A stretch of 64,000 bases of DNA from Pseudonocardia sp. (GTDB lineage: Bacteria > Actinomycetota > Actinomycetes > Mycobacteriales > Pseudonocardiaceae): assembly GCF_025465255.1 (NCBI RefSeq), contig NZ_JAODNI010000048.1:1-64000 (forward strand). The letters are read 5' to 3'. How positions within the stretch are numbered: the first letter of the stretch is position 1; the number at the start of each line of letters is the position of its first letter. The notes under the pieces were generated by a model. The model worked only from the letters and a program-made list of their open reading frames with translations. It was not told the DNA's origin and ran no database searches. A program made the position numbers and the translations under genes. Positions 35,310 to 43,617 of the stretch are shown here, in pieces.

Positions 35310-37205
35310 ATGACCGCACCGGAACGCCCGCTCGACCGCACGCGGCTCACCGCGGCCCTGGAGCACGCGAACCTGCCCTCGCTGGTCGCGGTGCTCCACC
35401 AGCTCACGGGCGATCGGCGCTGGCTCGCCGATCCCTACCGCCCGACGCGCAGCCGCGGCATGGACGACAACGACCTCGGTGGCTTCTCCCCGGAGGTCCG
35501 TGCCGCGCTGCGGGCCGCCGCCGCGGACGCCGTCACCGCCTGGGCGGACGGGCGCCCGCCGGCCGTTCCCGCGCCCACGGGCGAGGTCCTCGCCGAGATC
35601 ATGTCCGTGGCCGTCGGCGAACCGGTGCCGCCGGAGTACGCGGCGATGACGGCGGAGGACATGGGGTTCGCGCCCGCCCCGGTCCGTACGGCACCGCCGA
35701 ACGACCTGCGGGTGATCGTCATCGGCGCCGGGGTCTCCGGCATCCTCGCGGCGATCAAGCTGGCGGAGGCCGGGATCGCGCACGTCGTCCTGGAGAAGAA
35801 CGCCGACGTCGGCGGCACCTGGCTGGAGAACTCCTATCCGGGTGCGGGCGTCGACACCCCCAGCCACCTGTACTCCTACTCGTTCGCGCCGCGCGCCTGG
35901 TCGACGCACTTCGGCAAGCGCGACGAGGTGTGGGCCTACCTGCGCGACGTCGCGGACCGGCACGGGCTGCGGGAGCGGATCCGGTTCGGCACCGAGGTCG
36001 TCTCCGCCGTCTACGCCTCCGACGACCGGCGCTGGACGGTCCGCACGGCCACCGGGGAGATCCTCACCGCCGACGCGGTGATCAGCGCGACCGGGCAGCT
36101 CAACCGCCCGAAGGTCCCGCCGATCCCCGGCCTCGGCCGCTTCCGGGGACCGATCTTCCACACCGCGCACTGGCCCGCGGACCTGGACGTCACGGGGAAG
36201 CGGATCGCGATCGTCGGGACGGGGGCCAGCGCGATGCAGATCGTGCCCGCGATCGCGCCGGACGTCGCGCGGCTGACCGTCTTCCAGCGCTCGCCGCAGT
36301 GGGTGGCCCCCAACGACGTGTACTTCTCGCCGATCGAGCAGGGCGCGCAGTACCTGCTCGACCACGTCCCCTACTACCGGCTCTGGTACCGCACCCGGCT
36401 CGCCTGGAACACGAACGACCGCGTCCACCCCGCCCTGCAGAAGGACGACGCCTGGGAACACCCCGAGCGCTCGGTCAACGCCATGAACGACGCCCACCGG
36501 CGCGTGTTCACCCGCTACCTCGAGGCCGAGCTGGACGGGCGGCCGGACCTGGTGACGAAGGCGCTGCCGGACTATCCGCCGTTCGGCAAGCGGATGCTGC
36601 TCGACAACGGCTGGTTCGCCGCGCTGCGGCGGGAGAACGTGGACCTGGTCACCGAGGCGGTCGCGGAGATCACGGAGACGGGCGTCCGCGGGGTCGACGG
36701 CGCGGAGTGCGAGGCCGACGTCGTCGTGCTGGCCACCGGCTTCGAGACCCACAAGATCCTCTTCCCGATCGACGTCCGGGGCCGGTCCGGCCGGCGGATC
36801 GACGAGGTGTGGGGCCCCGAGGACGCGCGGGCGCACCTCGGCATCACCACGCCGGACTTCCCCAACCTGTTCCTGACGTGCGGCCCCGGCACGGTCCTCG
36901 GGCACGGCGGCAGCTACATCACCACGGCCGAGTGCCAGGTCCGCTACATCGTGGACCTGCTCGTCACGATGCTGGAGCGGGACATCGCCGCGGTCGAGTG
37001 CCGGCCCGAGGTGGAGGCGGAGTACGTGCGGCGTCACGACGAGGCGCACGAGCGGATGATCTGGACCCACCCGGGCATGGACAACTGGTACCGCAACGAC
37101 GCGGGCCGGGTCGTCTCGGCGCTGCCGTGGCGGATCGTCGACTACTGGGCGATGACCCGGGAGCCCGATCTCGCGGACTTCCGCACGGAGCCGGCACGGC
37201 GCTGA
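35310..37205 (+). CDS. FAD-dependent Baeyer-Villiger monooxygenase, HAPMO-like
   Basis: A 631-residue flavoprotein monooxygenase that inserts oxygen next to a ketone. FAD site GAGVSG (139-144) in VIVIGAGVSGILAA; the Baeyer-Villiger fingerprint FRGPIFHTAHWP (278-289) with its His284 and Trp288; NADPH site GTGASA (303-308). The extra 130-residue N-terminal domain and total length match 4-hydroxyacetophenone monooxygenase (640 residues) rather than cyclohexanone monooxygenases. ATG 35310 follows a strong AGGAGG. Two esterase-type hydrolases follow on the same strand, as expected for a ketone-to-ester-to-acid route. The substrate is inferred only as an aryl or alkyl ketone. Confidence 0.92.
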   Translation: MTAPERPLDRTRLTAALEHANLPSLVAVLHQLTGDRRWLADPYRPTRSRGMDDNDLGGFSPEVRAALRAAAADAVTAWADGRPPAVPAPTGEVLAEIMSVAVGEPVPPEYAAMTAEDMGFAPAPVRTAPPNDLRVIVIGAGVSGILAAIKLAEAGIAHVVLEKNADVGGTWLENSYPGAGVDTPSHLYSYSFAPRAWSTHFGKRDEVWAYLRDVADRHGLRERIRFGTEVVSAVYASDDRRWTVRTATGEILTADAVISATGQLNRPKVPPIPGLGRFRGPIFHTAHWPADLDVTGKRIAIVGTGASAMQIVPAIAPDVARLTVFQRSPQWVAPNDVYFSPIEQGAQYLLDHVPYYRLWYRTRLAWNTNDRVHPALQKDDAWEHPERSVNAMNDAHRRVFTRYLEAELDGRPDLVTKALPDYPPFGKRMLLDNGWFAALRRENVDLVTEAVAEITETGVRGVDGAECEADVVVLATGFETHKILFPIDVRGRSGRRIDEVWGPEDARAHLGITTPDFPNLFLTCGPGTVLGHGGSYITTAECQVRYIVDLLVTMLERDIAAVECRPEVEAEYVRRHDEAHERMIWTHPGMDNWYRNDAGRVVSALPWRIVDYWAMTREPDLADFRTEPARR

Positions 37206-37283
37206 GCCCGTGAGCGCGTGACGGACGACCCACCCGCGCGCGATGATCGAACGAGCAGGACCCCCCGACGACGTGGAGGACGC

Positions 37284-38237
37284 GTGAGCACGACCGAGAC
37301 CGGATACGCTTTCGACCCCGAGCTCGCGGCCGCCGTAGCGATGCTGCCGACGCTCGACGTCAGCGACATCCCGGCCGCCCGGGCCACCATGAAGGAGCTG
37401 CGGGCCGGGCTGCCCGTGCCGGACGAGACGGGGATCAGTGTCACCGACGTGACGGTTCCCGGGCCCGCGGGCGCCCCGGACGTCACGCTGCGGATCTACC
37501 GGCCGGACGAGGTCACGGGCCCGATCGGGATCTACGACGTCCACGGCGGCGGATTCATCCTGGGCGACATCGACGCCTCGCACGCCGGCAACGTGGCCCT
37601 CGCCCGCGCCGTCGGCGCCGTCGTCGTCACCGTCGAGTACCGGCTGGCGCCGGAAGCCCCGTTCCCGGCCCCGCTGGAGGACGCCTACGCCGGGTTGGTG
37701 TGGTTCGCCGAGCACGCCGCGGACTACGGCGTGGAACCCGCCCGCATCGCCATCCATGGCATCAGCGCAGGTGGCGGCCTGTGCGCAGGCCTCGCGCTGC
37801 TCGCCCGGGACCGCGGCGGCCCCGCGATCGCGTTCCAGTACCTCGGCGTCCCCGAGGTCGACGACCGGCTCACCACGCCGAGCATGACGGCGTTCACCGA
37901 CACCCCGATCTGGAACCGGCCGAACGCGATCGTCAGCTGGGACTCCTACCTGGGCGAGGGCGTCCCCGGCAGCGCGGACGTCTCGCCGTACGCCGCGCCC
38001 GCCCGCGCCACGGACCTCAGCGGGCTGCCGCCCGCGTACGTCTCGACGATGGCGTTCGACCCGCTGCGCGACGAGGGCATCGCCTACGGCCTGGCCCTGC
38101 TCGCCGCCGGGGTGCCGGTGGAGCTGCACCTGTTCCCGGGGACGTTCCACGGCTCGACCCTGATCGAGGGCGCCGCGATCTCGCAGCGGGAGATCACCGA
38201 GCGGGTCGCGGTGCTGCGCCGGGCGCTGGGGGTCTAG
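37284..38237 (+). CDS. Alpha/beta hydrolase, HSL/GDXG-type esterase, copy 1
   Basis: A 317-residue esterase of the hormone-sensitive-lipase family. Oxyanion motif HGGGF (around 90), nucleophile Ser in GISAGG (around 158), and a C-terminal Asp-x-LRDE and FHGS segment supplying Asp and His. GTG start preceded by GGAGGA. It is 78 bp after the monooxygenase and probably hydrolyses the ester that enzyme makes. The next gene is a close paralogue. Confidence 0.92.
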   Translation: MSTTETGYAFDPELAAAVAMLPTLDVSDIPAARATMKELRAGLPVPDETGISVTDVTVPGPAGAPDVTLRIYRPDEVTGPIGIYDVHGGGFILGDIDASHAGNVALARAVGAVVVTVEYRLAPEAPFPAPLEDAYAGLVWFAEHAADYGVEPARIAIHGISAGGGLCAGLALLARDRGGPAIAFQYLGVPEVDDRLTTPSMTAFTDTPIWNRPNAIVSWDSYLGEGVPGSADVSPYAAPARATDLSGLPPAYVSTMAFDPLRDEGIAYGLALLAAGVPVELHLFPGTFHGSTLIEGAAISQREITERVAVLRRALGV

Positions 38238-38319
38238 GAGACCTTCCCCACAACCGGGGCGGCCGCGCCGCCGGTAGACATGATCGGGTCAGCCGGCGCC
38301 GTCCCGAGGAGGTCCTCCC

Positions 38320-39261
38320 GTGGCCTATGCCTTCGATCCCGAGTTCGACGGCGTCCTCGCCGCGCTCCCGGGCTTCGGCGGGGACGTCGACCTGCCGACG
38401 GCCCGGCAGCGGCTCAAGGAGATCCAGGCCGGGGCACCCGCGCCGGACACCTCCGACGTCGAGATCACGGACCTGCTGGTCCCCGGTCCCGACGCGGAGG
38501 TGCCGGTCCGGATCTTCCGGCCGCACCGGCCGTCCGGGCCGATCGGGGTCCTGGACGTGCACGGCGGCGGGTTCATCATGGGTGACCTCGACGGCGGCAT
38601 GGCGGCGAACGTCGCGATCGCCCGGTCCGTCGGCGCGGTCGTGGTCAGTGTGGACTATCGGCTCGCGCCGGAGTATCCGTTCCCCGCGGGGCTCGAGGAC
38701 TGCTTCGCCGCTCTGAACTGGTTCTCCCGGCACGCCGGCGAGTACGGCGTGGACCCCGAGCGCATCGCGATCCACGGCATCAGCGCAGGCGGAGGGCTGT
38801 GCGCGGCGCTGGCGTTGCTCGCCCGGGACCGCGGCGGCCCGTCGATCGCCTTCCAGTACCTCGGCGTCCCGGAGGTCGACGACCGGCTCGCCAGCCGGAG
38901 CATGGCGGCGTTCGTCGACACCCCGATGTGGAACCGGCCCGCGGCCGTGCGCAGCTGGGAGTGCTACCTCGGCGAGGGTGCCCCCGGCATGGACGGCGTC
39001 TCCCCGTACGCCGCGCCGAGCCGCGCGACCGACTTCACCGGGCTGCCTCCGGCCTACGTCTCCGCGCAGGCCTTCGACCCGCTCCGGGACGAGGGGATCG
39101 CCTACGCCCAGGCCCTGCTCGCCGCCGGCGTGCCGGTGGAGCTGCACCTGTTCCCGGGCACCTTCCACGGCTCGCTGCCGTTCCTGGCGCAGGTGTCGAA
39201 GCGGGAGACCCGCGAGCGGGTCGCCGTCCTGCGGCATGCGCTCGGGGTGCCGCCTCGCTAG
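38320..39261 (+). CDS. Alpha/beta hydrolase, HSL/GDXG-type esterase, copy 2
   Basis: A 313-residue paralogue of the preceding gene; whole blocks are identical, for example IHGISAGGGLCA, ARDRGGP and FQYLGVPEVDDRL. It has the same HGGGF, GISAGG, DPLRDEG and FHGS catalytic layout. GTG start after GAGGAGG. A tandem duplication with divergence at the N-terminus and in the cap region suggests different acyl preference. The TAG stop shares the palindrome CTAG with the stop of the convergent transpeptidase gene. Confidence 0.92.
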   Translation: MAYAFDPEFDGVLAALPGFGGDVDLPTARQRLKEIQAGAPAPDTSDVEITDLLVPGPDAEVPVRIFRPHRPSGPIGVLDVHGGGFIMGDLDGGMAANVAIARSVGAVVVSVDYRLAPEYPFPAGLEDCFAALNWFSRHAGEYGVDPERIAIHGISAGGGLCAALALLARDRGGPSIAFQYLGVPEVDDRLASRSMAAFVDTPMWNRPAAVRSWECYLGEGAPGMDGVSPYAAPSRATDFTGLPPAYVSAQAFDPLRDEGIAYAQALLAAGVPVELHLFPGTFHGSLPFLAQVSKRETRERVAVLRHALGVPPR

Positions 39262-40493
39262 AGCGCCGAGCCCTCCTGCCACTGCGCCCAGCTCAGCTCC
39301 CAGTCCCCGTAGGTGTCGTAGAGCGGGAGCGCCGGGCCGCCGGAGTGGGTGATCTCGACGACGTCCCCGATGCCGAAGTGGTCGAAGAACCACTGGGCGT
39401 CCGCCGGGGCGAGGTTCACGCAGCCGTGCGAGACGTTCTCGTTGCCCTGCTGCCCGACCGACCAGGGCGCGGAGTGCACGAACTCGCCGTCGTTGGAGAT
39501 CCGCAGGTCGAGGTCGACCTTCTCCTTGTAGTAGCCGGGCTGGCCCTCGCACACGCCGTAGGTGCAGGAGTCCATCGTGATGCTCGGCTGCTTGTCCGAG
39601 ATGACGTGCGGGCCGGTGTGCGACGGGAAGCCGGGGGCGCCGAGGCTGATGTTCATGGTCTTGACCAGCTGCCCGTTGTCGAACAGCTGCATCTGCTCGG
39701 TGGCGCCGTCCGCCTTCGCCACCCACGCGTCGTGCACCTGGACGGTCTCGGTGCGGTCCGTCGAACCGTAGGTCCCGTTCCCGAGGTCGGCGCCGAACAG
39801 GTTGGCCTTCACCGTCAGCGTCGTGCCGGGCTGCCAGTACTGCTGGGGACGGTAGTGGACCTCGGTGTCCGAGAGCCAGTACCAGCCGCCGGCCTGCTTC
39901 GGGCTCGACGTGACGCTGAGCTGCTTCTCCGCGGCGGCGTGGTCGGTGACGGGGTGGTCGAAGCGGACGACGACCGGCTGCCCGACCCCTACGGACGCGG
40001 CGGACGGCGGCGGGACGAACGACGGGTACGCCTCGGCCTTCGGGGACACCGTCCGCACGCTGCCGTCCTGGTGGCCGGGGGCGCCGGAGCCGTCGAGCGT
40101 GTCGACGGCGACGTCGTAGGTCTCGCCGTAGGCCAGGGCTCCCGTCGACGTCCAGGAGGTCCCGTCCGGGGACAGGGTCCCGTCGACCTTCTTGCCGGAC
40201 TTCGAGTCAGTCACGCTGACCGATCGCACGGTGCCCTGCTCGACCTTCACGGCGATGGGCTGCGTCGGGTTCAGCGGCGTCGATGCGTCCGGGGTGATCG
40301 AGACGACCGGCTGCGGAACCGCGTCGACGAGCGGGGCGGACGCCACCGGGTCCAGCCCGTCGCCGCCGGGGATCGAGCCGGCCGCGTCACCCGCATCGAC
40401 GGCGACGGCCACACCGAGCCCGAGCACCGCCACCACGGCCACGCAGAGGACTGCCGTCGACCACTTCCGCGCGCCCGTGTTCGGCCACCGCAT
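39258..40493 (-). CDS. L,D-transpeptidase with Ig-like domains
   Basis: A 411-residue cell-wall enzyme that forms 3-3 cross-links in peptidoglycan. N-terminal membrane anchor at residues 12-34 (no lipobox), then two Ig-like modules, then the YkuD domain with catalytic motif HxxN5-SHGCVNL; the Cys is in SHGCVN and a conserved HTGPHVISDKQP precedes it. The layout matches the LdtMt2 class of mycobacteria. The start is ATG 40493 (MRWPNTGARK); an open extension of 29 residues upstream is not favoured because the anchor would move inward. Confidence 0.93.
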   Translation of the reverse strand: MRWPNTGARKWSTAVLCVAVVAVLGLGVAVAVDAGDAAGSIPGGDGLDPVASAPLVDAVPQPVVSITPDASTPLNPTQPIAVKVEQGTVRSVSVTDSKSGKKVDGTLSPDGTSWTSTGALAYGETYDVAVDTLDGSGAPGHQDGSVRTVSPKAEAYPSFVPPPSAASVGVGQPVVVRFDHPVTDHAAAEKQLSVTSSPKQAGGWYWLSDTEVHYRPQQYWQPGTTLTVKANLFGADLGNGTYGSTDRTETVQVHDAWVAKADGATEQMQLFDNGQLVKTMNISLGAPGFPSHTGPHVISDKQPSITMDSCTYGVCEGQPGYYKEKVDLDLRISNDGEFVHSAPWSVGQQGNENVSHGCVNLAPADAQWFFDHFGIGDVVEITHSGGPALPLYDTYGDWELSWAQWQEGSAL

Positions 40494-40735
40494 CGCCTGT
40501 GCCGCTCCTACCCGTACGGGCCCCGTCGAGCGATCTGCCCGGGCCCGCGACAGCCGCCATTCTGACCCTCCGGCGATCACCGCACGTACCCGGCCCGAGG
40601 GGTCCGATAGGGGCGTTCCGCACGTTGAAGGGGTGGTGTGAACCGGGTGATCCGGACAGGAGCGACGTTCTCCCGACTCCCGCCGGGTGCGGCTACGCCG
40701 AACGCCGCGGACGTGAGCGTGGTCTCATCTTCCGT

Positions 40736-41194
40736 TCACGCAGGCGGGCCGACCGCCGTGACGAGCGCCCGCACGGCCGCCTGCAGCGCCTCGAGATCGG
40801 GCCCGCAGGCCTCCGGCGCTCCGGGGGTCCCCGCGCCCACTGGCGTCGTGCACTGGTCCCGCGCCATTTGGCCCACCGCCGCGTCGACGGCGTCCGCGGC
40901 GCTGCTGACCCCGGGCTCGATCGCGAGGCCCTTCGAGTCCGCGCGCGCCGCGGGCGTCGAGTTCTCCACCTCGCGGACGAACCGGCCGCACCGGGGGTAG
41001 ACCCCCGCCGGGTTCTTCGTGGTCGCGCACTCGTCCCGGGCGATCGAGGCGAGCTTGGTCTGCAGGTCCGCCAGCGAGGTGTTCTCCGCGGGCGCGTCCC
41101 CCGGTCCCGCGGGCCGCGCGGGCGCCGCGGACTCCCCGCATCCGGAGAGGGCGAGCAGCAGCACAGGGACGACGAGGACCAGACGGGAGCGCAC
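40736..41194 (-). CDS. Secreted lipoprotein of unknown function
   Basis: A 152-residue protein starting at GTG with a clear lipoprotein signal: Arg residues, a hydrophobic stretch and the lipobox LSGC (Cys at 19). The mature part has four more Cys residues (near 55, 69, 115 and 129) that could form two disulfides, and is mainly helical. No recognised domain. It lies 3' of the yidC-like gene on the same strand with a 9-bp gap, so the two are probably co-transcribed. Confidence 0.72.
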   Translation of the reverse strand: MRSRLVLVVPVLLLALSGCGESAAPARPAGPGDAPAENTSLADLQTKLASIARDECATTKNPAGVYPRCGRFVREVENSTPAARADSKGLAIEPGVSSAADAVDAAVGQMARDQCTTPVGAGTPGAPEACGPDLEALQAAVRALVTAVGPPA

Positions 41195-41203
41195 GGGTCG
41201 AGG

Positions 41204-42178
41204 CTAGGCGCTCTGCTTCGACGGCTGCCGGTCGCCCATCGGCTTTCCGCCCGATTTGCGAGGTTTCGAGGTCACCGGCTTCTGCCCCGGCTTCGGCGCC
41301 CGTGCCCTCGTCTTCGCCTGCGCCGCGCGGACGACCACCGGTGCCCGTTCCGCCTCTCGGTCCAGCTTCTTCCCGATCAGGTGCTGCTGGGCCAAGGTCC
41401 AGCCGTTGTTCGCCAGCCAGTACACGAGGATCGCGATCGGGAACTGGAAGAACAGCCCACCGAGGATCGCGCCGAGCGGGAAGATCCACGGTGTGAGCTT
41501 CATGAACCCGGCCATCTGCGCGGCCTGCGGGTTGTCGTTTCCGACCAGCGCCTCCTGCTGCTGGCGCACCGACCAGCGTGCGGTGAAGTGGGTCGCGACC
41601 GCCGCGAGCACCATCAGCGGGACCGCCACCACGTAGACGTGCCAGCGCTCGACGGCGGCGCCGCCGAAGGAGTCCAGCAGGTCCTGCGGCATCGCGACGT
41701 ATGCGGACAGCGGCGCCCCGAACAACCGGGCCTCGAGGAACGAGCGGACCAGGTCCGGTGAGAAGGCGTAGTTCGGGATGCCGGCGTTCTGCTCGAACGT
41801 CAGCCCGGGGCGGTTGAAGTACCGCAGCACGTGCAGCAGGCCGATGAAGACGGGCAGCTGCAGCAGCATCGGCAGGCAGCCGCCGAGCGGCGAGACGCCG
41901 TGCTCCTTGTGCAGCTTCTGGGTCTCCGCGGCGAGTCTCTGCCGGTCCGTTCCGTGCTTGCGCCTGAGCTCGGCCAGGTGCGGTGCCAGCGTCCGCATCG
42001 TGCGGGCCGAGCGCATCTGCGCCAGCACCGGCCTGATCATGATCGCGCGCAGGGTCAGCACGAGGAAGACCACCGACAGCGCCCAGGCGACACCGCTGCC
42101 CGGGCCCAGGACCAGGCCGAACACCTGGTGCCAGAACCACATGACGGCGGAGACGGGGTAGTAGACGACGTTCAGCAC
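41204..42178 (-). CDS. YidC/Oxa1-family membrane protein insertase, second paralogue
   Basis: A 324-residue insertase. About five TM helices; conserved LRAIMIRPVL with the groove Arg, the cytoplasmic coiled hairpin (MRTLAPHLAELRRKHG), GCLPMLLQLPVFIGLL and WIFPLGAILGGLFFQFPIAILVYWLANNGW. The basic tail (KPRKSGGKP) could contact ribosomes. The housekeeping yidC of actinobacteria lies near oriC with rnpA and jag; none of these is here, so this is a paralogue like those found beside DUF6412 genes. GTG start. Confidence 0.9.
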   Translation of the reverse strand: MLNVVYYPVSAVMWFWHQVFGLVLGPGSGVAWALSVVFLVLTLRAIMIRPVLAQMRSARTMRTLAPHLAELRRKHGTDRQRLAAETQKLHKEHGVSPLGGCLPMLLQLPVFIGLLHVLRYFNRPGLTFEQNAGIPNYAFSPDLVRSFLEARLFGAPLSAYVAMPQDLLDSFGGAAVERWHVYVVAVPLMVLAAVATHFTARWSVRQQQEALVGNDNPQAAQMAGFMKLTPWIFPLGAILGGLFFQFPIAILVYWLANNGWTLAQQHLIGKKLDREAERAPVVVRAAQAKTRARAPKPGQKPVTSKPRKSGGKPMGDRQPSKQSA

Positions 42179-42259
42179 GGCGCACCCCGGAACGGGCGCG
42201 CGGGTGACACGGGCATGAGGGGACTCCTCCGGATCGGGACTCGGGTGTGATCACGAGAT

Positions 42260-42295
42260 CCCGGCGGTGGAGCAGGGTGGAGCTACACCGCCGGG
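42260..42295 (-). terminator. Inverted repeat at the 3' end of the DUF6412-like gene
   Basis: Ten-bp arms CCCGGCGGTG (42260-42269) and CACCGCCGGG (42286-42295) with a 16-nt loop. It overlaps the last codons of the gene that stops at 42283 and precedes yidC, so it could reduce read-through between the two. Confidence 0.5.
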
Positions 42296-42582
42296 AGGAG
42301 CTCCGACGGCGCGCGGGCGCGGGTACGGCCCGCGGCGTCCGGATCGAGCTGGCGCAGCAGCCGTGACCGGGCGGCGCGGCGGTGTCCGCTGCGCCGGGTC
42401 ACGGCCGGTCCGCGGGAGGAGGAGACGCGCAGGACGGTGGACGCGCGGCGGGCCAGGCCCAGCGCCCACAGGGCCGCGGCCCCGACGACGCCGACGACGG
42501 CCGCGGGTTCTCCCGCGGCCAGCACGTACCCCGTGAGCAGCAGGAAGACGGCGGGCACGAACGCGCCGAGACGTGCGATCAC
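42283..42582 (-). CDS. Small membrane protein, DUF6412-like
   Basis: A 99-residue protein with two hydrophobic helices (about residues 8-24 and 28-45) and a strongly basic C-terminal half (RRASTVLRVSSSRG, RRSGHRRAARSR). GTG start. The size, two TM segments and the place before a yidC paralogue suit the actinobacterial DUF6412 family; the family name is assigned from context and general appearance, so it is moderate confidence. Possibly a partner of the insertase. Confidence 0.6.
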   Translation of the reverse strand: MIARLGAFVPAVFLLLTGYVLAAGEPAAVVGVVGAAALWALGLARRASTVLRVSSSRGPAVTRRSGHRRAARSRLLRQLDPDAAGRTRARAPSELLPAV

Positions 42583-42700
42583 GGCGACCCTCCCCCTCTA
42601 CTCGTCCTCGACGGTAGCAGCTGCCGGGTCCGGGGGGCTCGGGCCGGAACGCCGTCGCCCTCCCGGGCGCGCGGCGTTCCGCGCCGCTACCGTCGACACC

Positions 42701-43525
42701 GTGCCCGAGGGCGACACCGTCTACCTGGCCGGCAAGCGCCTGCACGCCGCGCTCGCCGGGCACACGCTGCTGCGCGGGGAGCTGCGGCACCCCCGGCTCG
42801 CGGGCGAGGACCTCACCGGCCGGACGGTCACCGGCGTCGCGTCCGTCGGCAAGCACCTGTTCACCCGCCTCGACGACGGCCGCAGCCTGCACAGCCACTT
42901 CAAGATGGACGGCGCCTGGCACCTCTACCGGCCGGGGATGGCGTGGCAGCGGCCGAGGCACGAGGCGAGGGCCGTCCTCGAGGTGCCGGACCGGGTCGCC
43001 GTGGGGTTCGCGCTGCACGACCTCGAGCTGCTCCCGACGGAGGACGAGTCCCGGCTCGTCGGGCATCTGGGGCCGGACCTGCTCGATCCCGCCTGGGGCG
43101 AGGAGCACGCCGCCGAGGCGCTGCGCCGGATGACGGCCCGGAGGGACCACGAGCTCGGCCTGGTGCTGCTGGAGCAGCGGGTGACGGCCGGCGTCGGCAA
43201 CCTCTACAAGACCGAGGTCTGCTTCCTGCTGGGCGTCTCGCCGTGGACCCTCGTGCGCGACATCCCGGACCTGCCCGGGGTGATCGCGCTGTCCCGGAAG
43301 CTACTGCTGGCCAACGCGGACCGGCCGTCGCAGACGACCACCGGCTCGCTGCACCCGGCCGAGGCGCACTGGGTGTTCGAGCGGGGGAACCGCCCGTGCC
43401 GCCGCTGTCGCACCCGGATCCGGACCGCGGACCAGGGCGCCGGGATCTACGCCCGTCCCGCGTACTGGTGCCCGCGCTGCCAGCCCGGCCCGGCCCCACC
43501 CCCTGTGCGCGGCAGACGTCGCTAG
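42701..43525 (+). CDS. nei: Endonuclease VIII-like DNA glycosylase Nei
   Basis: A 274-residue Fpg/Nei glycosylase that removes oxidised pyrimidines and nicks the abasic site. The catalytic N-terminus is PEGDTV after the initiator (Pro2, Glu3); Lys52-53 region is GKHLFTRL; helix-two-turn-helix GVGNLYKTEVCFLLG; C-terminal zinc finger CRRCRTRI plus CPRC. GTG start. It matches Rv3297, which is adjacent to lhr in mycobacteria. The final codons and the TAG stop lie within a CTAGAA-loop palindrome, so the C-terminal tail PPPVRGRRR may come from that element. Confidence 0.94.
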   Translation: MPEGDTVYLAGKRLHAALAGHTLLRGELRHPRLAGEDLTGRTVTGVASVGKHLFTRLDDGRSLHSHFKMDGAWHLYRPGMAWQRPRHEARAVLEVPDRVAVGFALHDLELLPTEDESRLVGHLGPDLLDPAWGEEHAAEALRRMTARRDHELGLVLLEQRVTAGVGNLYKTEVCFLLGVSPWTLVRDIPDLPGVIALSRKLLLANADRPSQTTTGSLHPAEAHWVFERGNRPCRRCRTRIRTADQGAGIYARPAYWCPRCQPGPAPPPVRGRRR

Positions 43526-43544
43526 AACGACATTGCCCGCGCAC
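43505..43544 (+). repeat. CTAGAA-loop palindrome, copy 3, overlapping the nei stop
   Basis: GTGCGCGGCA (from 43505) pairs with TGCCCGCGCAC (to 43544) around GTCG-CTAGAA-CGAC, with a few mismatches. The loop and the GTGCGCG ends match the copies at 14215 and 14314. The TAG inside CTAGAA is the nei stop codon. Confidence 0.75.
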
Positions 43545-43570
43545 GACCCCTGTCGACCTACGGAAACGAC

Positions 43571-43605
43571 GAACGCCGCCCTCCCGGTGCGGGTGGGCGG
43601 TGTTC
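43571..43605 (-). terminator. Stem-loop terminator after pspA
   Basis: GAACGCCGCCCTCCCG (43571-43586) pairs with 43590-43605 with two mismatches around a GTG loop, 12 bp beyond the pspA stop. Together with the palindrome at 43505 it separates the convergent nei and pspA genes. Confidence 0.72.
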
Positions 43606-43617
43606 GACGCGGTGCGA

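Noticed and set aside
40494..40735. Gene between the transpeptidase and the lipoprotein
   Set aside because: Only overlapping shadow frames of antisense origin; the 242 bp look like promoter sequence.
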